Assembly: GCF_026240095.1 (NCBI RefSeq)
Contig: NZ_JAPIVG010000002.1
Span: forward strand, 310,001 to 374,000
Source of the DNA: Pedobacter sandarakinus
Lineage (GTDB): Bacteria > Bacteroidota > Bacteroidia > Sphingobacteriales > Sphingobacteriaceae
Direction: 5' to 3'
DNA: 64,000 nt
Shown one piece after another: positions 48,488 through 55,852 of the stretch (its first letter is position 1; every line of letters begins with the position of its first letter). The translations under genes were made by a program, and so were the position numbers. Below the pieces are notes generated by a model that saw only the letters and a program-made list of their open reading frames with translations, was not told the origin of the DNA and ran no database searches.

Positions 48488-48701
48488 TTTGTCATTAAAC
48501 TGTAAACATAAGGTAATTGTAAATTTCACATACTGTAATTTAAAGTTTACAAATTGCATTTGTTAAATCTTTGGTTTACAGTGATTGTAAATTTCTTTTA
48601 GTCTGATTATTAGGTGTTAATGTAAATTTCCCTGCATTTTTTTAGATATACTCATTTATCGCATATAGCGTTAAGGTGTAAATTTAAAAAAACATTCAAA
48701 A
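48488..48701 (+). promoter_or_regulatory. Lyase gene control region with repeated TGTAAATTT elements
   Basis: Three exact TGTAAATTTC copies (48518-48527, 48586-48595, 48621-48630) and one TGTAAATTTA (48677-48686) occur in 170 bp. Also present are TGTAAAC (48501) and the reverse hexamer TTTACA at 48546 and 48575. The pair at 48575-48591 forms the dyad TTTACA-N5-TGTAAA. Close to the gene, ATATAGCGTTAAG (48663-48675) resembles the repeats before the NusG-paralogue gene. This looks like a regulator-binding array with its own promoter. Confidence 0.55.
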
Positions 48702-50105
48702 ATGCAGAGAAAAACCAAATTGTTTAGAAAAGTGACTTTTTTCAGTTTATTATTGACTACAATTATCTTTTTCAGTAATTGTAAAAAAGAATTTAGCGGT
48801 GCTGAAGATGTGGTAGATACTACCGATACATTTTCAGATACAACTAAAAGTTTAATCGGATTTAATTATTCAGGAAAACTTCCTGCAGCTTCGATTAAAG
48901 CAGAAGCAGGGTTTGCATATAGTTTTACAACTACTGTAAATTCTGATGGTGACACCGACACGGAGCCAAACAAATCTACCCTGAAACTTTACGAAAATGG
49001 GGTAGAAATAGGACCTGCGCATTCGGTATTAACAGATATCAGGGATGTAGGTAAAGGACGTTTTCGCCATTGGGGGAATACACTCTATTTTTCAGCATCT
49101 GATAATAGTAATCCCCGTACTAATGGCAGGACATACAGTGTTGTAATTACCGATGCCGCGGCTACTCCACCGCAAACAAGTACACCTGTAACAAGTAAAC
49201 CAAGTGGTGCAGAAACTACAGCAGGTTTAATGGGTTATGCCATGGTGAATGGCACCACAACCGGCGGCCAGGGTGGCGTTGAAACAACTGTTACAACATT
49301 GGCACAGCTTAAAGCGGCAATGAGCGATAATGTGACGCGTATTGTGTACGTAAGTGGAACTATTAAGGGTGCTGGTGAAGATCCTATTTATGCTAAATCT
49401 AATAAGTCGTTAATTGGAAGATCTGGGGCTGTGTTAGAAGGCTTAGAGTTTTTCATCTTTGGGGTTAACAATCTTATTTTTCAAAACATCACCTTTAAAA
49501 ATTATGTGGTTAATGCTGCGCTTCAGATCAAAGAAAGATCTCATCACATCTGGGTAGATCATTGTGATTTTTCTACCGATAGAAGCCACGGTTGGGACTA
49601 TTGGGGTAAAGATATTACCATCACCCGGGAAGCAGATTACGTAACCGTTTCTTGGAGTAAATTCCACGATACCAATTTATCTGTGTTGATTAGTGGTGGT
49701 ATTGCAGGACACGAAGCAGACGCTGGAAAACTCCACGTTACAATGCACCACAATTTTTGGTACAACGTATCGGAGAGAGAGCCATCAATGAATTATGGAA
49801 GAGTGCACATGTTTAATAACTATCACCTTAACAACTCAGGCTATTCGATTGCTGCAAGAGCTGGGGGTATTGTTAGAACAGATAATGAGTACTTCTCAAA
49901 CTGTGCCATGCCATTGGTTTCGAAAATCAATACAGACCCTGAAGGATATTTTAGTGGTGTAACAACCAATATTTACGACAAGTCTGGATCAAACGCGATT
50001 ACCACAGCCATTTCCAACTGGGTACCAGAATACAGTTATAGCGCTTACTTAAATGATGCGGCAAGCGTTCCTTCTATTGTAATGAATGGCGCAGGACCAA
50101 AATAA
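48702..50105 (+). CDS. Polysaccharide lyase family 1 (pectate-lyase-like) lipoprotein
   Basis: This 467-residue lipoprotein has Cys27 after IIFFSN, and acidic residues after it suggest surface export. An N-terminal beta domain and a Thr/Pro/Ser linker (near residues 148-170) precede a right-handed beta-helix of family PL1. The motifs HIWVDHCDFSTD, DYVTVSWSKFHD and HHNFWYNVSEREPS are recognisable. R359 in SEREPS matches the catalytic Arg of pectate lyases. By manual alignment the second conserved Arg is N364 and the subsite Lys is Thr or Asn, so specificity may differ. It probably cuts the polymer made by this cluster. A terminator follows. Confidence 0.87.
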   Translation: MQRKTKLFRKVTFFSLLLTTIIFFSNCKKEFSGAEDVVDTTDTFSDTTKSLIGFNYSGKLPAASIKAEAGFAYSFTTTVNSDGDTDTEPNKSTLKLYENGVEIGPAHSVLTDIRDVGKGRFRHWGNTLYFSASDNSNPRTNGRTYSVVITDAAATPPQTSTPVTSKPSGAETTAGLMGYAMVNGTTTGGQGGVETTVTTLAQLKAAMSDNVTRIVYVSGTIKGAGEDPIYAKSNKSLIGRSGAVLEGLEFFIFGVNNLIFQNITFKNYVVNAALQIKERSHHIWVDHCDFSTDRSHGWDYWGKDITITREADYVTVSWSKFHDTNLSVLISGGIAGHEADAGKLHVTMHHNFWYNVSEREPSMNYGRVHMFNNYHLNNSGYSIAARAGGIVRTDNEYFSNCAMPLVSKINTDPEGYFSGVTTNIYDKSGSNAITTAISNWVPEYSYSAYLNDAASVPSIVMNGAGPK

Positions 50106-50139
50106 TTAAATAAAAAAATCTTCATATTTTTTCTTCAAG

Positions 50140-50160
50140 GCCACCCGGATGGGTGGCTTT
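50140..50160 (+). terminator. Intrinsic terminator after the lyase gene
   Basis: The stem GCCACCC (50140-50146) with GGGTGGC (50151-50157) has a GGAT loop and a short T-run, extended by weaker A-T pairs. The U-tract is short, so read-through into the next glycosyltransferase gene is possible, especially with an antiterminator. Confidence 0.75.
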
Positions 50161-50187
50161 GCAGTTTAAATAAATAACCAAATTGAC

Positions 50188-51342
50188 ATGATGACTTTTA
50201 CCAGTAAGAAGATTTTTATCGTTTGCGATTCTTCAAGAAATCTACTCGACTTTAGAGGGAGGTTAATAGAGAAAATGCAGCAGCAGAATCAGGTTTACGT
50301 ATTTACGCCACTAATTGAGCAAGCTAGCGTACGCGAAAGATTAAAAGATTTGGGCGTAATTACTTACGAGAGTAACCTGGATGGCAGCAACGTTTCTATC
50401 TTATCAGATTTGAAATTTATCTTTTCTCTGTATAGGCTCATTAGAAAAATTAAACCTGATATCTTTTTTCCTTACACTTTCAAGCCGGTAATATATGGCT
50501 CATTCTTAGCCAAATTATGTAATGTAGGTTTAATTGCGCCAATGCTTACAGGCCTTGGTTATAGTTTTACCAATCACGCGGCAGGGAATAAGCTGGTGAT
50601 GAGAATGACCAGGATGTTGTTGAAGTTTAGTTTAAAGCCTCATCCACGTTTGAATATAATCTTCCAGAATAAAGATGATTCAAGCCGGTTAGTAGACCTA
50701 AAAATCCTAAATAAAAAACACCAGGTTTATGTGGTAAATGGGTCTGGGGTAGATTTAGGTCATTACCAATACTCTACGCCTAATACGTCGAAAATCACTT
50801 TTTTGATGGTTTCGAGGCTCATTAATGCGAAGGGTATCCAAGAATACTATGATGCTGCGAAATTGGTTAGCGCCCGCTTCCCAAATACGGAATTTAAGCT
50901 TGTTGGACCATACGGACCAAATATCGATGCCATTAGTACAGCATTATACCAGGAAATAACTTGCGGAAATGTAATTCGTTACCTCGGTCAACTCGATGAT
51001 GTTCGCCCAGAAATAGAAAGCGCATCGGTGCTGGTATTGCCATCATATTATGGCGAGGGGGTACCCCGAAGTGTTTTAGAAGGAATGGCGATGGGAAGAG
51101 CAGTAATTACCAGTGATTCTGTTGGTTGTAGAGAAACAATCAGTAACGACCCAGAACTCAAAAACGGGTTCTTGATTCCAATAAAAGATGCCAATGCACT
51201 TGCGACTAAAATGGAGTATTTCATCAATAATAAGCAAGAGATTATCAACTGTGGCAGCAGGGGAAGGGCCTTCGCCAAAAAGAAATTCGATGTAAATCTT
51301 ATCAATTCAGACATTTTCAAAATCATGCAGCTGGAGGCATAA
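50188..51342 (+). CDS. Glycosyltransferase family 4 (CapM/PglA-like)
   Basis: This 384-residue GT-B enzyme carries IFIVCDSSRNLLDFRGRLIE, the FFPYTFKPVIYGSFLAKL and LTGLGYSFTNHAAG segments of the CapM/PglA type, and the donor-domain motifs FLMVSRLINAKGIQEYYDA and VLVLPSYYGEGVPRSVLEGM. Enzymes of this type often add a GalNAc or related sugar early in the repeat unit. Two adjacent ATGs (50188, 50191) are possible, and an AACCAAA box lies 5 nt upstream. It is the first gene after the lyase terminator. Confidence 0.92.
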   Translation: MMTFTSKKIFIVCDSSRNLLDFRGRLIEKMQQQNQVYVFTPLIEQASVRERLKDLGVITYESNLDGSNVSILSDLKFIFSLYRLIRKIKPDIFFPYTFKPVIYGSFLAKLCNVGLIAPMLTGLGYSFTNHAAGNKLVMRMTRMLLKFSLKPHPRLNIIFQNKDDSSRLVDLKILNKKHQVYVVNGSGVDLGHYQYSTPNTSKITFLMVSRLINAKGIQEYYDAAKLVSARFPNTEFKLVGPYGPNIDAISTALYQEITCGNVIRYLGQLDDVRPEIESASVLVLPSYYGEGVPRSVLEGMAMGRAVITSDSVGCRETISNDPELKNGFLIPIKDANALATKMEYFINNKQEIINCGSRGRAFAKKKFDVNLINSDIFKIMQLEA

Positions 51343-51390
51343 CATCTGTTAAACCAACTAAACCTTAATAATTACCTAAAAATTTAAATT

Positions 51391-52197
51391 GTGAAGAATA
51401 CATTTGTTTACAAAAGAGCAACACTGGCCGAATTTAAAGAAGCCATTGATGAGTATGGCTGGGTTGTTTACGAAAAAGCCATCAACCAAAAGCTCATCTC
51501 TGAAATCATTTCAAGTTTCGATACCTGTTACAGCATGCGAAGGGAAATCCAGATGCTAAATGGTATTGAAGTAAATATGGAAGGCACACTTCATCACCTT
51601 CTGGAAAAAGATAATTTCTCGTTAGAATTACTTAGCAAACTTTACTGCCATAGAGAAATTAGAGATTTTCTTGGTGGAAATTATATCCTTAATGGTATCA
51701 ATGGCGTAATTAATTCAAAGAAAGCAAAAAACACCTACATCCATAATATCCACAGAGATGTTAGAACCTTTTCGGGAGAAAATAGATTGATGATCCAAAT
51801 GATTATTGTGTTGGATGACTTTACAATTTTCAATGGCGCTACGCATTTCCTCTCCGGATCTCATAAGTTAGATTGTAAGCCAGATGAGAAACATTTCAAA
51901 GCTTTTGCCCAGCAAGCCATTGCAAAAAAAGGAAGTATCATTTTATTCGATTCAAACATTTGGCATGCTGGCGGTACTAATTTTACAAGAAAGGTAAGGC
52001 GAGCACTTACATTAGGCTTTACTAAGCCATACATCAAACAACAATTTGATTATCCCAGGTTCCTAGGTTACGAATTTGGCGAAACATTAAATAGCGATTT
52101 AAGACAAATTATCGGATACAATGCCAGGGTTCCAGCCAGCTTGCACGAATATTATCAACCCACCTCGCAAAGAATGTACAAGGCCGATCAAGGGTAA
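51391..52197 (+). CDS. Phytanoyl-CoA dioxygenase (PhyH) family Fe/2-oxoglutarate oxygenase
   Basis: This 268-residue protein has the iron-binding facial triad of 2-oxoglutarate oxygenases: H121 and D123 in NIHRDVRTF and the distal H192 in IWHAGGTN, followed by Arg residues (FTRKVRRALTLGF) for the co-substrate. Such enzymes hydroxylate small molecules or glycan precursors in the cytoplasm. Its presence in a polysaccharide cluster suggests hydroxylation of an acyl group, amino acid or sugar of the repeat unit, but the substrate is unknown. The start is GTG 51391, since no ATG fits; the next gene begins 12 nt after its stop. Confidence 0.85.
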   Translation: MKNTFVYKRATLAEFKEAIDEYGWVVYEKAINQKLISEIISSFDTCYSMRREIQMLNGIEVNMEGTLHHLLEKDNFSLELLSKLYCHREIRDFLGGNYILNGINGVINSKKAKNTYIHNIHRDVRTFSGENRLMIQMIIVLDDFTIFNGATHFLSGSHKLDCKPDEKHFKAFAQQAIAKKGSIILFDSNIWHAGGTNFTRKVRRALTLGFTKPYIKQQFDYPRFLGYEFGETLNSDLRQIIGYNARVPASLHEYYQPTSQRMYKADQG

Positions 52198-52209
52198 ACA
52201 CCATAAATA

Positions 52210-53181
52210 ATGAACGCTCAAACCGATACACCAAAAACCTATGGAGGCTTTATTGGTCTTCAACTTATTGAAGCAGAACCATACCACCAAAACTTACTTG
52301 CGCTAAACACCGGGCGAAACGCCCTTGAATATATTCTCAGGGTTAGGGGCTATCGGCTTATCTACCTGCCTTATTATACTTGCGAGGTGCTTATTGAACC
52401 CTTGAAAAGACTGAATATCCAACATCGCTTTTACAAAATAGACATCAATTTAGAACCGATTATAGATTTTGAAATAGAAGATGATGCCTGCCTACTTTAT
52501 ACCAATTATTTTGGCGTTAAAACAGACGTGGTTACCAGGCTAAGTCATTCTATCAAAAATATCATAATAGACAATGCACAAGCTTTTTTTAACCAACCAA
52601 TAGCCAATTGCGACACGTTTTATTCATGCAGAAAATTTTTTGGCGTTCCAGATGGTGCTTATCTATATATTGATACAACCCATCATTTAGAATTGCAACA
52701 AGATCTCTCAATTGATCGTTTTTCACACTTAATTAAAAGTGTCGATATTAATATTGAAACCGGCTATAAGGACTATATCGAAAACAATCGGGTACTGGAA
52801 AATAACGAGATTAAAAAAATGTCTCGCCTAACACAATCAATTTTATCAGCCATCGATTATTCCAGATGTATTGAAGCTCGTAAACGCAACTTTCAATACT
52901 TACACCAAAACCTGGCCTCACTAAACCTACTGAACTTTGAATTGAGCCCTAACGATGTGCCAATGGTTTACCCGCTATTACTAAACCATCCGGGTTTGCG
53001 GGAAAAGCTGATTGAACGCAATGTTTATATCCCTACGTATTGGCCGAATGTATTACAATGGGCCAGTGAAGATAGTACTGAACATTTCTTAACGAAGAAT
53101 TTAATCGCCATCCCAATAGACCATAGATATGGCATAGCCGATATGAAAGCAATTCTGGAGGTATTAAACTCGATATTATGA
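52210..53181 (+). CDS. Divergent DegT-like PLP aminotransferase
   Basis: This 323-residue protein is shorter than its relatives but keeps the fold-type I signs: LNTGRNALEYIL (phosphate-binding loop), LIYLPYYTCEVLIEPL, the PLP-contacting Asp in IIIDNAQAFF and a likely Schiff-base Lys142 in SCRKFFGVPDGA. The lysine context (RKFFGxPDG) differs from the HxxKxxxxxEGG of the two clear DegT proteins in the cluster. It may aminate a keto sugar or act on a different carbonyl substrate. It overlaps the GNAT gene by 4 nt, suggesting amination followed by acylation. Confidence 0.7.
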   Translation: MNAQTDTPKTYGGFIGLQLIEAEPYHQNLLALNTGRNALEYILRVRGYRLIYLPYYTCEVLIEPLKRLNIQHRFYKIDINLEPIIDFEIEDDACLLYTNYFGVKTDVVTRLSHSIKNIIIDNAQAFFNQPIANCDTFYSCRKFFGVPDGAYLYIDTTHHLELQQDLSIDRFSHLIKSVDINIETGYKDYIENNRVLENNEIKKMSRLTQSILSAIDYSRCIEARKRNFQYLHQNLASLNLLNFELSPNDVPMVYPLLLNHPGLREKLIERNVYIPTYWPNVLQWASEDSTEHFLTKNLIAIPIDHRYGIADMKAILEVLNSIL

Positions 53182-53675
53182 ATACTGAAATATACTTAAG
53201 GCCGCTAGTGCTGGCAGATGCAGCAACTTCATTCAAATGGAGAAATGATCCCGAGGTTTGGTCTTATACAAAATTCGTGCTCCAATCCGAAATTACCCAT
53301 CAAATTGAAAGGGAATGGTTGTCGAAGAAAATGAAGTTGCCAAATGAAAGAAGATTTGCGATTTGCTTAAAACAAGATGATGCATACATCGGTAACATTC
53401 AACTACTTAACATCACTGCAGAAAGCGCCGATTTTCATTTGTTTATAGGCGAAAAAATCCATTGGGGCAAAGGCTATGGCTACCAGGCATCTACCATGTT
53501 AATTCAATATGCATTTAGCACCCTACATCTTAAAAATATTGCGCTAGAGGTGCATGCAGATCATGCAGCTGCATACTCAATTTACAAAAAAGCAGGCTTC
53601 AAGCGTATTTCAGAGACTGATGGATTTATTAAAATGGCTATTGATGCGCCAACACTCCATGCAAGTGCACTTTAA
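53178..53675 (+). CDS. GNAT N-acetyltransferase (RimJ/PseH-like)
   Basis: This 165-residue protein is a single GNAT domain: IYLRPLVLADAATSFKWRND, the strand IGNIQLLNI, the acetyl-CoA loop GEKIHWGKGYGYQA and the closing HADHAAAYSIYKKAGFKR. The start fits RimJ/RimL and PseH-type enzymes, which acylate amino groups, including those of UDP-amino sugars. Coupled by 4-nt overlap to the DegT-like gene, it probably acetylates its amino product. Confidence 0.88.
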   Translation: MNTEIYLRPLVLADAATSFKWRNDPEVWSYTKFVLQSEITHQIEREWLSKKMKLPNERRFAICLKQDDAYIGNIQLLNITAESADFHLFIGEKIHWGKGYGYQASTMLIQYAFSTLHLKNIALEVHADHAAAYSIYKKAGFKRISETDGFIKMAIDAPTLHASAL

Positions 53676-53708
53676 ACAAATCTATTATCAAAATTAACTC
53701 TTCCCAAA

Positions 53709-54746
53709 ATGAATAGAACAATTACAATTTCAGAAAGGGCCGATTGGACCTATTATGTCGAAAATGCGTTTCACTACGACTTCTATCATACCTGGTATTA
53801 TCATAGTCTCGAAAGGTCTGGCACACCAATCATGTTTATTTACCAGGAGGATGATGATTATATTGCCTTTCCTTTGTTAAAACGAGCCATTCCGAACACT
53901 CAATTTTTCGATTTTACTTCTGTTTATGGTTACACCGGGCCAATTAGCAACAACGATTTTAAAGCACTCGAGCCCGAATTTATGGAGCGTTTCAAAGCTT
54001 GCTTTCTGCAATTTTTGCAAACTGCCCAAACGGTAAGTGTGTTTTCCCGTCTCCATCCGTTTTTTAATCAAGAATGCTTAATGGATAGGTTTTCTGGCGT
54101 TCATGCAAATGGTAAGACAGTAGCTATAGACTTAACCAAAACCATAGAATCTCAAAGGGCGGGTTACCGGAAAAGTGTTAAAGAGAGAATAAGGCGGCTG
54201 CGAAAGAAAAATTACGAAGTTGTGCTTTCTACTGATGTACAGGATGCTGCTATTTTTTGTGAGATTTATAGCGATAACATGAAGCGTATTGGTGCCAGCA
54301 ATTGCTATTTATTTGATGAAGATTATTTTATCAAGCTACTCCGTTCTAACGAATTCGACACCAAGTTATTTCTGGTTTACAAAGATGGAGTAGCCATTTC
54401 GGGTGCCGTGGTAGTCTGTACCAACGAAATTATGCAAGTACATTTGCTTGCAACCAGGACCACTCATCTCTTTGAGTCGCCTGCAAAACTACTAACCGAT
54501 GAAATTACCGTAATAGGAAGAAATTTAGGATTTAAGTATTTTAATTTGGGTGGGGGAGTCAATTTTAAAGAAGATAGTTTGTTTGGGTGGAAGAAGGGCT
54601 TTTCAGATTTATGCTTCGAGTTCAATAGTTGGCGATATGTTGCTAATACCGAAGTTTACCACGAATTAATCAAACAAAAATCTATTGAAGAATATGCCAA
54701 CATAGATTTTTTCCCGCTATATAGAAGCCCTGTAGTTGCATCTTAA
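53709..54746 (+). CDS. FemAB/BioF2-like GNAT-fold acyltransferase (copy 1)
   Basis: This 345-residue protein contains the Acetyltransf_6 (FemAB-like) fold. It has the YHTWYYHSLERSGTPIMFIY start, the SVYGYTGPISNN segment, the basic helix YRKSVKERIRRLRKKNYEVV and the acceptor-side NLGGGVNFKEDSLFGWKKGF. Relatives add amino acids to peptidoglycan or acyl groups to exported glycans. No tRNA-binding coiled-coil insertion like that of true FemA is evident. The next gene is a clear paralogue, 28 nt away. Together they probably decorate the repeat unit with acyl or aminoacyl groups. Confidence 0.82.
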   Translation: MNRTITISERADWTYYVENAFHYDFYHTWYYHSLERSGTPIMFIYQEDDDYIAFPLLKRAIPNTQFFDFTSVYGYTGPISNNDFKALEPEFMERFKACFLQFLQTAQTVSVFSRLHPFFNQECLMDRFSGVHANGKTVAIDLTKTIESQRAGYRKSVKERIRRLRKKNYEVVLSTDVQDAAIFCEIYSDNMKRIGASNCYLFDEDYFIKLLRSNEFDTKLFLVYKDGVAISGAVVVCTNEIMQVHLLATRTTHLFESPAKLLTDEITVIGRNLGFKYFNLGGGVNFKEDSLFGWKKGFSDLCFEFNSWRYVANTEVYHELIKQKSIEEYANIDFFPLYRSPVVAS

Positions 54747-54774
54747 AGTATATGCATATTAATCATTTTAAGCT

Positions 54775-55833
54775 ATGTCGATTATCAATAGTACGCTCAG
54801 CTCAATCTTAAAAATTACTATCGCAGAAAAAGAAGATTGGACTGCTTATGTAAAAAAAGCCATCCACTCAGATTTTTACCACACCTGGCATTACCATTCA
54901 TTAGCTCAAAATGGCAGACCAATTTTATGTGTGTATGTAGAAGATAATAATTTCATCGCGATTCCATTATTACAGCGTGAAATAGAGGGGACCAACTACA
55001 ATGATTTTCACTCAGTTTATGGCTATTCCGGTCCCATATCTAATCTTAGTTTCGATGAGGTTCCAGCAGCAATGCTAAAGAGTTTTAAAACGTCATTGTT
55101 AGACTTTATTAAGCAGGAAAATGGCGTATCTGTTTTCTCAAAATTACATCCTTTTTTTAAGCAAGATGTGCTGATAAGAAATTTTGATGGGCTGTTTGAT
55201 AATGGAAAAACAGTAGCCATTGATTTAAGGGTACCAGTAGAAATACAACGAAAGGGCTATAGGCAAACTACGTTAGACGCCATTAAGAAATGCCGTCGTT
55301 TGGGGTATAATATGGTAGAAGCTGCTACGCAGGATGATATCGCCGAATTTACCCAGCTCTATCAAAAAAACATGAACCGTATCCATGCGGCAGACTTCTA
55401 TCTATTTGATGAAGCATATTTTACCAAACTGATTAATACTGACGAGTATCTATGCAAACTGGTACTCATTAAAAACGATGGGGAACTTGTATGCGGTAGT
55501 ATCATCATGCTTAACCATGGCATTATTCAAGGCCACCTTATCGCAACCAACGAAAAATACTTACGCCATTCACCGGCAAAATTGCTTGTAGATGAGGTTA
55601 GCATTCTCGGACGAGCCCTTGGGATGCAATTCTATCACTTAGGCGGCGGTCTTGGTTTTAAAGAAAATTCACTTTTCGAATGGAAACTGGGATTCTCTCA
55701 ACTCACTTTACCTTATAAAAGTTGGCGACTGGTGGCCAACAAAGATGTATACATAACCCTTGTAAAAGACAACGGGCAAGATCCTCAAAACGATGTAGAT
55801 TTTTTCCCGCTGTATAGACTAACACAATCTTAA
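54775..55833 (+). CDS. FemAB/BioF2-like GNAT-fold acyltransferase (copy 2)
   Basis: This 352-residue protein is colinear with the previous gene product over its whole length: FYHTWHYHSLAQNGRPIL against FYHTWYYHSLERSGTPIM, SVYGYSGPISN against SVYGYTGPISN, and LGGGLGFKENSLFEWKLGF against LGGGVNFKEDSLFGWKKGF. It arose by tandem duplication and has since diverged, so the two enzymes likely use different donors or acceptor positions. It begins 28 nt after copy 1 and ends 19 nt before the dehydratase gene. Confidence 0.82.
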   Translation: MSIINSTLSSILKITIAEKEDWTAYVKKAIHSDFYHTWHYHSLAQNGRPILCVYVEDNNFIAIPLLQREIEGTNYNDFHSVYGYSGPISNLSFDEVPAAMLKSFKTSLLDFIKQENGVSVFSKLHPFFKQDVLIRNFDGLFDNGKTVAIDLRVPVEIQRKGYRQTTLDAIKKCRRLGYNMVEAATQDDIAEFTQLYQKNMNRIHAADFYLFDEAYFTKLINTDEYLCKLVLIKNDGELVCGSIIMLNHGIIQGHLIATNEKYLRHSPAKLLVDEVSILGRALGMQFYHLGGGLGFKENSLFEWKLGFSQLTLPYKSWRLVANKDVYITLVKDNGQDPQNDVDFFPLYRLTQS

Positions 55834-55852
55834 ACTTAACGAACTACAAATT

